Position numbers and translations under genes: made by a program. A stretch of 5,024 nt of DNA, taken from NCBI GenBank assembly GCA_031278595.1, contig JAITKE010000060.1, positions 1 through 5,024 of the forward strand, in the 5' to 3' direction. How positions within the stretch are numbered: position 1 is the first letter of the stretch; the number at the start of each line of letters is the position of its first letter. Shown here piece after piece: positions 1 to 5,024 of the stretch. The stretch comes from Puniceicoccales bacterium (GTDB lineage Bacteria > Verrucomicrobiota > Verrucomicrobiia > Opitutales > JAIRLG01). The notes beneath the pieces are model-generated. The model was not told where the DNA came from. It saw nothing but the letters and a program-made list of their open reading frames with translations, and ran no database searches.

Positions 1-8
1 AGCCGCTT

Positions 9-23
9 GCTCGCGAAGCGAGC
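9..23. other. Small GC-rich hairpin at the left edge
   Basis: GCTCGC (9-14) and GCGAGC (18-23) form a perfect 6-bp stem closed by the trinucleotide GAA. The core GCGAAGC (13-19) is a sequence known to form an unusually stable DNA mini-hairpin. No T-run follows on either strand, so I do not call it a terminator. It lies next to the tandem repeat at 31-143 and beyond the 3' end of the methyltransferase gene. Its role is unknown. Confidence 0.4.
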
Positions 24-30
24 GTCCCGG

Positions 31-143
31 GGCCCCCGCCAAGACGCCCAACAGGCCCCCGCCGGACAGTCGACGGGCCTCACCAAAACGCCCGATGACC
101 CCCGCCAAAACACTCGACGGGCCCCCAGCTCCCGCGCTCGATG
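31..143. repeat. Degenerate tandem repeat, about 22 bp x 5
   Basis: Five consecutive units each begin GGCCCCC or a close variant (GACCCCC, GGCCTCA). They start at 31, 54, 76, 97 and 120 and are 23, 22, 21, 23 and 24 bp long. A rough consensus is GGCCCCCGCCAAAAC followed by RCTCGACG. The exact 10-mer TCGACGGGCC occurs at 70-79 and 114-123. Unit lengths are not multiples of three, which argues against a peptide repeat. There are no unique spacers, so it is not a CRISPR array. It resembles a decayed minisatellite in the gap downstream of the methyltransferase gene. The last unit, with TCCCGCGCTCGATG, is the most divergent. Confidence 0.55.
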
Positions 144-186
144 AAGCCCTAGCTCTTATTGCGAACCACCACTTCCCGGGTCCATT

Positions 187-199
187 GGCCGTCCCGGCC
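187..199 (-). other. Hairpin just after the methyltransferase stop
   Basis: GGCCG (187-191) and CGGCC (195-199) pair perfectly around a TCC loop (192-194), 3 bp past the stop codon of the minus-strand methyltransferase gene. It could slow or end transcription, but no T-tract follows it on the minus strand, so a classic intrinsic terminator is not supported. The trinucleotide loop TCC/GGA is the same one used in most arms of the cloverleaf elements at 1599-1702 and 4286-4397. Confidence 0.3.
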
Positions 200-202
200 C
201 TG

Positions 203-1498
203 CTAGTCCCGTCCGAGCACGGCGATGTTCTCGATATGGCGAGTTTGGGGAAAGAGATCAAACGGCTGGAGCTCGTGCAGCCGGTAGTCCTGCAGCAATT
301 CCCTCAGATCCCGGATCTGCGTGCTGGGCTCGCAGGAAATGGAGATAATTTTCCGGGGATGGAAGCGGAGCAGTTGTTGCAGAAAGGTGGGGTTGCAGCC
401 CCTTCGCGGCGGGTCGATGATGACGACGCTCCGGTCGGCCGGGAAGCGAATTTTTTCGAAAATGGCCTCGGCGCTTCCCCGCACGAAGCTCGCATTGCGG
501 ATTTGGTTCTGCTCGGCATTGCGCCGGGCCAGGGCCACGGCATCCTCGTCGATTTCTATCCCCATCACCTCCTGAAAGGAAGCCGCTGCGGAGAGCGCAA
601 AGACCCCCACGCCGCCGTAGGCATCGATGAGGAAGTCCGCCGAAGAGCCTTCGCTGACCTTTCGGGCGATGTACCGGAGCATCGGGGGCAGCACCTGGGC
701 ATTGTTCTGGAAAAATCCACCGGCCCGGAAGGAGAAGACCAGGGAATCCAGCTGCTGTTCCACGAGGCGCCGCGGGTCACGGCAGACCCGGCCGTCGATG
801 TCGCGGAAGAGCAGGGTTTGGCCACGGCGGTAGGAGGATTTTGATCGAATTTCCGACCGTGCCTGGTGGAGGGACTCGTTGATGGCCTCCGTGGCGATGG
901 GGCAGTGCGGGATGTCGACCAGGGCTCGGCGACTGCCTCTCCGGAGAAAGCCGATGGGGAAGTTCGCCGCCTTCGGTTTTTGGAAGTGCGGGGTCAGCTT
1001 CGTGCGGTAGGCCCATTCCTCCCCCGAGAGGGGTAGGGGGACCTCGATGTCCGTCCAGCCGGAGCGGTGGAAGAACTCCCGTATCTGTTGCTGCTTGATC
1101 CTCCGCTGCTCCTCGTAGGCGATGTGCTGGTACTGGCAGCCGCCGCAGAGACCGAAGAGCGGACACTTGGCTTCCCTTCGGTAGGGGGATGATTCCAGGA
1201 CTTCCAGCAGATCCGCCTCGGAGTAATTCTTGTGATTTTTGAAGATGCGGGCCCGGACGCACTCGCCCTTTAGGACGAAGGGCAGCAGCACGACCCAGCC
1301 CTTCACCCGTCCCACGCCGAGGCCGAGGTTCGTCAGGTTCTCGACCGAGAGCTCGATCTCTTCGTGATAGGCAAAGGGGATTGGTGTAAAGTTTCCGGGT
1401 ACTTCCTTAGCCCCGATCGAGGATCGGGAAAGACTTGTCCATCCGGGTGCTTCTTCGGTCATGATTGAAGATCGGGAAAGGTTTGTCCGGAACGGCAC
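203..1498 (-). CDS. rlmD: RlmD/TrmA-family RNA (uracil-C5)-methyltransferase
   Basis: The product is a SAM-dependent enzyme that makes 5-methyluridine in rRNA or tRNA. Residues about 46-105 look like the N-terminal TRAM RNA-binding domain. Cys112, Cys118 and Cys121 (CPLFGLCGGCQYQH) with Cys199 (PHCP) match the [4Fe-4S] ligand pattern of RlmD. The Rossmann-type catalytic half follows: FFQNN near 262, a SAM-binding glycine loop at IDAYGGVGVF (291-300), DPPRRG at 362-367, the nucleophile Cys389 in SCEPSTQ, and the base Glu423 in HIENIAV. All catalytic residues are present, so it should be active. The length of 431 aa is normal for the family. The GTG start at 1498 follows GAGGAG by 7 nt; an in-frame ATG at 1462 gives 419 aa. 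The first 35 residues repeat LSRSSI, come from a DNA duplication and are not family-conserved. The iron-sulfur cysteines favour RlmD (23S rRNA), but the target base cannot be proved from sequence. Confidence 0.9.
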   Translation of the reverse strand: MPFRTNLSRSSIMTEEAPGWTSLSRSSIGAKEVPGNFTPIPFAYHEEIELSVENLTNLGLGVGRVKGWVVLLPFVLKGECVRARIFKNHKNYSEADLLEVLESSPYRREAKCPLFGLCGGCQYQHIAYEEQRRIKQQQIREFFHRSGWTDIEVPLPLSGEEWAYRTKLTPHFQKPKAANFPIGFLRRGSRRALVDIPHCPIATEAINESLHQARSEIRSKSSYRRGQTLLFRDIDGRVCRDPRRLVEQQLDSLVFSFRAGGFFQNNAQVLPPMLRYIARKVSEGSSADFLIDAYGGVGVFALSAAASFQEVMGIEIDEDAVALARRNAEQNQIRNASFVRGSAEAIFEKIRFPADRSVVIIDPPRRGCNPTFLQQLLRFHPRKIISISCEPSTQIRDLRELLQDYRLHELQPFDLFPQTRHIENIAVLGRD

Positions 1499-1517
1499 AA
1501 GACGGCTCCTCGGTCAT
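1415..1517 (-). repeat. Divergent ~50-bp tandem duplication at the gene start
   Basis: Read on the minus strand, two adjacent units both begin ATGACCGARGARGC/CC and both contain a GGACAA..TTTCCCGATC block: 1517-1463 (55 nt) and 1462-1415 (48 nt). On the plus strand the 26-bp blocks 1415-1440 and 1463-1488 differ at only four positions. The units differ by 7 nt, so they are read in different frames. The duplication covers the presumed start of the methyltransferase gene and creates two ATG codons (1517 and 1462) in different frames, plus the GTG at 1498. Confidence 0.7.
1506..1511 (-). promoter_or_regulatory. Candidate Shine-Dalgarno GAGGAG for GTG 1498
   Basis: The minus strand reads GAGGAG, then 7 nt, then GTG at 1498-1496. 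This is the best ribosome-binding match in front of any gene start here and is the reason for preferring GTG 1498. The same six bases are also two Glu codons of the upstream copy of the duplicated ATGACCGAGGAG block, so the match may be accidental. The in-frame ATG at 1462 has no comparable motif. Confidence 0.4.
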
Positions 1518-1555
1518 AGGGTCGTTTCTCGGTGGGAGGGGGGGCTCGGTGAGGT

Positions 1556-1571
1556 GGCTCCTGTGGGAGCC
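1556..1571 (-). other. Hairpin in the methyltransferase leader region
   Basis: GGCTCC (1556-1561) and GGAGCC (1566-1571) form a perfect 6-bp stem with a 4-nt loop. It lies between the cloverleaf element and the methyltransferase start. No T-run follows on the minus strand, so it is not a convincing terminator. It could be part of the 5' leader of the methyltransferase mRNA. Confidence 0.3.
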
Positions 1572-1598
1572 CGGAGGTGGTGGTTCTCTTGTTTTTTT

Positions 1599-1702
1599 GG
1601 CGCGATGGCCCGGTCGCCCCAGCGGCGGAGCCGCGGGGCGACCCCGACCAACCACGCGGAGCGAGGCTGGTCTCCATTGCGTTGCAAAGGGGCCATCGCG
1701 CC
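1599..1702 (-). repeat. Cloverleaf-forming intergenic repeat, copy A
   Basis: The outer stem pairs GGCGCGATGGCCC (1599-1611) perfectly with 1690-1702. Three hairpins sit inside. Arm 1 is 1612-1643: 14 bp with one bulged A (1621) and a GGA loop. Arm 2 is 1646-1672: GACCA with TGGTC at the base, then CC/GG and CGC/GCG pairs separated by mismatches, GGA loop. Arm 3 is 1677-1687: TTGC/GCAA with a GTT loop. A T7 run (1592-1598) abuts the left end. I assign the minus orientation so that the A7 end is on the right, as in copy B at 4286-4397. The element begins 15 bp past the yebC stop, in the gap before the methyltransferase gene. Neither strand gives a stem followed by T's, so it is not a simple terminator. 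It encodes no recognisable protein. Confidence 0.75.
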
Positions 1703-1717
1703 CCACCCCGCTGCCCC

Positions 1718-2467
1718 TCAGGCTTCTTCTTCGGCCCATTCGTCCGGAATGTCGCCGTTGCTGTAGACGTTTTTGACATCGTCCAGTTCGTCCAGGCGAT
1801 CCAGGAGCCGGAGGATCTTCTGCGCCGTTTCCTGTTCCGAAACCGGAATCAGGCTGTTCGGGTAGTAGACGATTTCCGACGATGTCGTCTCCACATCAGC
1901 CTTCTGAAGCGCCTGAGCCACCTCATCATAAGCCGAAATAGGGCATAGAACTTCGTAATACTCTTCTTCGGATTTGACATCTTCTGCACCGACCGCCAGA
2001 ACGATCTCGATCAGGCGATCTTCGGATACCTTGTCCCGGGCGATGAGAAATTGGCCCAGACGCTGGAAGTGGAAGGCCAGGGCACCGGCACCGGCCAGGT
2101 TGCCTCCCCATTTGGTAAAAACGCTGCGCACCTCGGAGGTGGTCCGGTTCTTGTTGTCCGTCGTGGCCTCGACGATGACGCCGATGCCGCCGGGGGCATA
2201 GCCCTCGTAGATCAATTCCTCGATGCTGACGCCGGGGATTTCCCCCGTTCCCTTCTGGATCGCCTTCTTGATGTTGTCCGCCGGCATGTTGGCGGTTTTG
2301 GCCTTAAATATCACCGTCCGCAGCCGCGGGTTGAATTCCGGGTCCTTCCCCCCGCTGCGCACCGCCAGGGCGATTTCCTTGCTGAGAAGGCTGAACAGCT
2401 TCCCCCGCTTGGCGTCCACCGCCGCCTTGTGCCGCTTCGTCGTCGCCCACTTGCTATGCCCGGACAT
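1718..2467 (-). CDS. yebC: YebC/PmpR-family regulatory protein
   Basis: This is a full-length YebC-family protein (249 aa; the family is usually about 240-250). The diagnostic N-terminus MSGHSKWATTKRHKAAVDAKRGKLFS is present; the common K-H-R-K order appears here as K-R-H-K. Other family hallmarks are NPRLRTVIFKAKTANMP (about 46-62), the IKKAIQKGTG segment, YEGYAPGGIGVIVEATTDN (about 85-103), a GG(N/S)LAGAGALAFHF-type segment, and an acidic C-terminus. Members were described as DNA-binding transcription regulators (PmpR). Later work on relatives, such as mitochondrial TACO1 and bacterial YebC, points to relief of ribosome stalling at difficult sequences such as polyproline. The sequence cannot choose between these roles. 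The protein is cytoplasmic, with no signal peptide. The start is ATG 2467, without a clear Shine-Dalgarno. It starts 21 bp after the yidC stop, so co-transcription with yidC is likely. Confidence 0.96.
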   Translation of the reverse strand: MSGHSKWATTKRHKAAVDAKRGKLFSLLSKEIALAVRSGGKDPEFNPRLRTVIFKAKTANMPADNIKKAIQKGTGEIPGVSIEELIYEGYAPGGIGVIVEATTDNKNRTTSEVRSVFTKWGGNLAGAGALAFHFQRLGQFLIARDKVSEDRLIEIVLAVGAEDVKSEEEYYEVLCPISAYDEVAQALQKADVETTSSEIVYYPNSLIPVSEQETAQKILRLLDRLDELDDVKNVYSNGDIPDEWAEEEA

Positions 2468-2488
2468 GCTCGAGGAAAATAGGGAAAT

Positions 2489-4207
2489 TTAAGGCCTCGG
2501 GGAAGAAGATTTTTTTCCCTTCTTGGGGAAAAGCTGGACTCCCACCGGCGGACTGCTCGGAATTTCCTGGGTCAAACGCCGCTGCTGGAGGATGCTCAGG
2601 ATGTTCTGGACCGTCCAGTAGAGGATGAGTCCGGACGGCAGGTTGTAGCAGAAGAAGAGGAAGAGCAGGGGCATCCACTGGAAGATCCGGCGCTGCATCG
2701 GGTCCAGCGTCGGGGCGAGGCTCAGTCGCATCTGCCAAAAGGTGCTGAGACCCATGAGCCAGGGGAGGATGTTGAGCGGGAGTCGGCCCAGATGGCCGAG
2801 GGTGTCCGGTCGGGACAGGTCGCGAATCCACAGGAATTCCGCGAAGCGCAGGTCGGTCGCCGTGCGCAGCATGCCGTAGAGGCCGAGGAAGATGGGAATT
2901 TGTATAAAAATCGGCAGGCAGCCGGCGGCCGGATTGACCTGATGTTCCTTGAAGAGCTTCAGGGTCTCGGCCTGCAGCTTCTGGGGCTGTTCCTTATACC
3001 TCTCCCGCAGCTGCCGGAGCGGTTCCTGCACCAGGGCCATCTGCTTCGACGAGCGCACCTGGGCCCGGGTCAGGGGCCACAGGAGCAGGCGGACGAGAAG
3101 GGTCACGGCGATGATGGTCAGGCCCCAGTTGGGGAGGAGGTAGTGGATCGCCTTCATCAGGAGGAGGAGGAGCTTGCTCACGAAGCCGAAGAATCCGAAC
3201 TGCATGACCCGATCCTGCTCCAGCCCTAGGCGATCCAGGCGGACGAAGTCCTTCGGCCCGACGTAGAAGTCCAGTTCCAGGTCCTTTTGCTCCTGCGCCT
3301 GGAGCTGGCCCAGCTGGAAGATCAGGCTGCCGGTCATGCCTTCAGAGGAGGAGGGGTCGCCCGGAAATCCCGTCGGCCGGAGGAGGTAGCCGGCCGCGGC
3401 GCTGCGGGGAGTCAGGATGGAGCAGAAGAACTGGTTCTTGAGCGAGCCCCAGCGGATCGTGCCCGCGGCCCGGATTTCCGAGCGGGCCTCCCGTTTGCCA
3501 AAGCCGAGGAATCCGGAGCTCGGGGAAAAGTCGCCGTGGGGGACGAAGAAGGCCTTTTGGCCGTTGAAGTGCCCGAAGTTCAGGAAATCTCCCGTGGGGT
3601 CGCCGGCCGACGAGGGGATTTGGCCCAGGGATACTTGTAAATCCTGCAGGGCCCGGGGCTTGGGTCCACGATTTTCCCAGCGCAGCTGCTGGTGGATGAC
3701 GTAGGGATCTTCCTTGGGATTGTCCGGGTCCGACAGGCGGTAGCTGCGCTCGACGTGCAGGCCGTTCGGGTAGCGGCCGAGGAAGCGCAGCTGCCGTGCG
3801 TCCCGGGATAATAGCTCGTACTGCGGCCGCTCACCCCTAGGGCCCAGCCGGAGGTCGAGGGCGGGCATGGGGGCCCCGTGGTTGAAGATGAAGGGCTCCG
3901 GAGAGCCTTTTTTGAAGGGATATTTTTTGAGCGCCACCTCCCGGATCGCCGCGCTGGCCAGGTGGATTTGGACCCGTATCTCCTCATTTTCCAATGAGAG
4001 GCAGGGGGTCGAGAGGTCCCAAGCGGCCTCCGGAGCCGCATCTTCCGCCGGGGAATCCGGGGAAAAATCCTCCGCCCGGGTCGTGATTTCGGTGCGGGTG
4101 ATCTCCGGCTGAAGGGCCATGGGCCGGAGCTGGGTGCGCTGGAAGTAGATCAGCCCGAAGGCGGCCGAGAGGCAAAGCAGACCGAGAAAGAAGCTCTTGC
4201 GATCCAT
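2489..4207 (-). CDS. yidC: Membrane protein insertase YidC
   Basis: YidC inserts and folds inner-membrane proteins, alone or with SecYEG. The 572-aa product has the Gram-negative layout: an N-terminal membrane anchor (about 5-22, FFLGLLCLSAAFGLIYF), a large periplasmic beta domain (about 60-325), then the conserved C-terminal insertase core (about 335-545). Core marks are Arg373 in VTLLVRLLLWPLT, the conserved hydrophilic-groove arginine; the charged cytoplasmic hairpin (about 381-425); NPAAGCLPIFIQIPIFLGLY (425-444); and the last helices with MPLLFLFFCYNLPSGLILYWTVQN (512-535). The C-terminal tail is short and basic (KKGKK). ATG 4207 is chosen because it begins exactly at the anchor. An open frame runs upstream to 4417, but it translates a structured repeat. 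No Shine-Dalgarno is visible; an inverted repeat ends 9 nt before the start. The gene is not beside rpmH/rnpA as in many bacteria; it sits between glgA and yebC. Confidence 0.97.
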   Translation of the reverse strand: MDRKSFFLGLLCLSAAFGLIYFQRTQLRPMALQPEITRTEITTRAEDFSPDSPAEDAAPEAAWDLSTPCLSLENEEIRVQIHLASAAIREVALKKYPFKKGSPEPFIFNHGAPMPALDLRLGPRGERPQYELLSRDARQLRFLGRYPNGLHVERSYRLSDPDNPKEDPYVIHQQLRWENRGPKPRALQDLQVSLGQIPSSAGDPTGDFLNFGHFNGQKAFFVPHGDFSPSSGFLGFGKREARSEIRAAGTIRWGSLKNQFFCSILTPRSAAAGYLLRPTGFPGDPSSSEGMTGSLIFQLGQLQAQEQKDLELDFYVGPKDFVRLDRLGLEQDRVMQFGFFGFVSKLLLLLMKAIHYLLPNWGLTIIAVTLLVRLLLWPLTRAQVRSSKQMALVQEPLRQLRERYKEQPQKLQAETLKLFKEHQVNPAAGCLPIFIQIPIFLGLYGMLRTATDLRFAEFLWIRDLSRPDTLGHLGRLPLNILPWLMGLSTFWQMRLSLAPTLDPMQRRIFQWMPLLFLFFCYNLPSGLILYWTVQNILSILQQRRLTQEIPSSPPVGVQLFPKKGKKSSSPRP

Positions 4208-4216
4208 CGTCGCCAA

Positions 4217-4255
4217 CACTGAAATCACCCCGGCGGAAAGCAAGTGATTTCTGTG
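4217..4255 (-). promoter_or_regulatory. Inverted repeat directly upstream of yidC
   Basis: CACTGAAATCAC (4217-4228) and GTGATTTCTGTG (4244-4255) are complementary at 11 of 12 positions, with a 15-nt spacer. The dyad ends 9 nt before the yidC ATG (4207). On DNA it could be an operator for a dimeric regulator. In the yidC mRNA it would form a hairpin overlapping the place where a ribosome-binding site should be. It is AT-rich for this window and distinct from the GC-rich cloverleaf next to it. The length and near-perfect pairing are seen directly; function is inferred. Confidence 0.5.
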
Positions 4256-4285
4256 GCGGTCCTTTGGTGTTCTGGGATGTATTTG

Positions 4286-4397
4286 GCGCGACGGCCCCTT
4301 GGCGGAGCCAAGGCGGCCCCCTGCGGGGGCGCTCCGCGCCCCCGCAGGGGGCCGTGGTTGGCGCGCGGCGCAGCCGCGCGTCAACGGGCCGTCGCGC
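4286..4397 (+). repeat. Cloverleaf-forming intergenic repeat, copy B
   Basis: This 112-nt element folds almost without loose bases. The outer 12-bp stem is GCGCGACGGCCC (4286-4297) with 4386-4397. Arm 1 is 4298-4303 with 4307-4312 (6 bp, GGA loop). Arm 2 is 4314-4332 with 4336-4354 (19 bp, perfect, TCC loop). Arm 3 is 4357-4369 with 4373-4385 (13 bp with one G-T pair, GCA loop). Only three junction bases (4313, 4355, 4356) and the three 3-nt loops are unpaired, so 100 of 112 nt pair. An A7 run (4398-4404) abuts the right end and TTT the left. It shares its outer stem, A7 edge and CGTGGTTGG 9-mer (4353-4361) with copy A at 1599-1702, which is inverted. It lies 70-80 bp after the glgA stop and about 80 bp before yidC. 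Confidence 0.85.
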
Positions 4398-4473
4398 AAA
4401 AAAACAGAGGCAAGCACAAGCGCTCTTCGGCGAGGAGAACAGCGGGCTCCTTAGTCTCCTTCGCAGGAAGCCT

Positions 4474-5024
4474 TCAGGCTCTCTTGGACTCGCGGGCCCA
4501 GCGGTAGACCTCCAGGTAGCGCCGTGCGGGCCGGGCCCAGGAGAGGTCGAGGCTCATGGCCCGCTGCCGCATCCGGCGGTAATGCTGGGGACGGTCGTAG
4601 TAGGTGGAACAGGCCCAGCCGATGGCGTCGTGGAGCGCCCCTGGGTTCAGGTCTCGGAAGACGAAACCGGTGCCATTGCCCGTGGATTCGTCGTAATTCT
4701 CCACCGTATCGGCCAGGCCACCGGTCTCGCGGACGATCGGCAATGCGCCGTAGTGCATGGCGTAGAGCTGCGTCAGCCCACAGGGCTCGAAGCGGCTGGG
4801 CATCAGGACGAAGTCGGCGGCGGCCAGCAATTGGTGGGCCAGGGCCGGGTCGAAGCCGATGAAGGCGCAGCAATGCTGGGGGAACTGGACGGAGAGCTCC
4901 CGGAACCGCGATTCCAGTTCCCGCTCCCCCTGGCCCAAAATGGCGATTTGCAGGGCCATAGACTCCATCAGCTCCGGCAGGATTTGGGCCAGAATGTCCA
5001 GGCCCTTCTGCCCACAGAGGCGGG
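4474..5024 (-). CDS. glgA: Glycogen (starch) synthase GlgA, C-terminal part
   Basis: The gene is cut by the window edge. The last 182 codons are visible of the roughly 480 expected. GlgA transfers glucose from ADP-glucose to a growing alpha-1,4-glucan (GT5 family, GT-B fold). The fragment starts in RLCGQKGLDILAQILPEL, the family's R-L-x-x-Q-K-G-x-D motif at the start of the C-terminal Rossmann domain. It goes on with ILGQGERELE, then the signature SRFEPCGLTQLYAMHYGALPIVRETGGLADTV (fragment residues 76-107). That signature carries the conserved glutamate Glu79, which lies in the nucleotide-sugar site. The C-terminal helix SWARPARRYLEVYRWA closes the fold as in other GlgA proteins. An internal Met at 4968 is not the start, because homology continues upstream of it without a stop. 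The gene ends in TGA (4476-4474), with no obvious T-tract terminator after it. Confidence 0.95.
   Translation of the reverse strand, partial: RLCGQKGLDILAQILPELMESMALQIAILGQGERELESRFRELSVQFPQHCCAFIGFDPALAHQLLAAADFVLMPSRFEPCGLTQLYAMHYGALPIVRETGGLADTVENYDESTGNGTGFVFRDLNPGALHDAIGWACSTYYDRPQHYRRMRQRAMSLDLSWARPARRYLEVYRWARESKRA

Noticed and set aside
31..143. CRISPR array
   Set aside because: Units abut directly with no spacers of constant length, and the units themselves diverge.
95..844. Plus-strand open frame of 249 codons
   Set aside because: From 203 on it runs antisense to the methyltransferase, whose catalytic motifs are intact. The plus-strand product has no recognisable domain. Long antisense frames are expected in GC-rich genes.
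1592..1702. Intrinsic terminator for yebC
   Set aside because: On the minus strand the stem is followed by A's, not T's; on the plus strand the T's precede the stem. The same holds for the A7 run of copy B, which follows the stem only as A's on the plus strand.
1459..1779. Open frames of 60-123 codons across the yebC-methyltransferase gap, on both strands
   Set aside because: They translate the palindromic repeat in several frames at once, with no start signal or domain. This is what a GC-rich inverted repeat produces.
2051..2482. Plus-strand open frame of 143 codons opposite yebC
   Set aside because: It is entirely antisense to a full-length conserved yebC, and its product matches no family I know.
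4286..4404. tRNA or tRNA-like gene suggested by the cloverleaf shape
   Set aside because: Arms of 6, 19 and 13 bp with 3-nt loops do not match tRNA geometry. There is no 7-nt anticodon loop, no T-loop GTTCRA motif and no CCA position.
4208..4417. N-terminal extension of YidC by 70 residues
   Set aside because: The extra residues translate the cloverleaf repeat and the dyad. They are Arg/Pro/Gly-rich and unlike YidC. ATG 4207 begins exactly at the expected membrane anchor.

Overview
The window is GC-rich DNA from a Gram-negative-type bacterium. YidC has the large periplasmic domain of diderm bacteria, GlgA is a bacterial ADP-glucose-type synthase, and the yebC and yidC starts lack a clear Shine-Dalgarno sequence. 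Nothing in the sequence fixes the phylum. A high-GC member of the Verrucomicrobiota/PVC group is only my guess.

All four recognisable genes lie on the minus strand, so the reading order runs from high to low coordinates: glgA (3' part only, 5024 to 4474), yidC (4207 to 2489), yebC (2467 to 1718), and an m5U RNA methyltransferase of the RlmD/TrmA family (1498 to 203). yidC and yebC are 21 bp apart and probably share a transcript. The other gaps are longer (266 bp and 219 bp). These are housekeeping functions: glycogen synthesis, membrane protein insertion, a YebC/PmpR-family translation or transcription factor, and RNA modification. They do not form one pathway.

The interest is between the genes. 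Each of the two larger gaps holds an element of a little over 100 bp that folds on paper into a four-armed cloverleaf (about 1599-1702 and 4286-4397). The two share the outer stem GGCGCGAYGGCCC with its complement, an A7 tract at one end, an internal 9-mer (CGTGGTTGG), and arms capped mostly by the trinucleotide GGA or its complement TCC. They lie in opposite orientations, and their outer stems differ by a compensatory T-A to C-G change. I read them as two copies of one intergenic repeat family with conserved structure. I know of no name for it.

Smaller features are a near-perfect 12-bp dyad just ahead of the yidC start (4217-4255), a divergent tandem duplication of about 50 bp across the methyltransferase start (1415-1517), and a degenerate tandem repeat of about 22 bp (31-143) in the gene-free left edge (1-202). 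I could support no coding gene in 1-202, 1499-1717 or 4208-4473.
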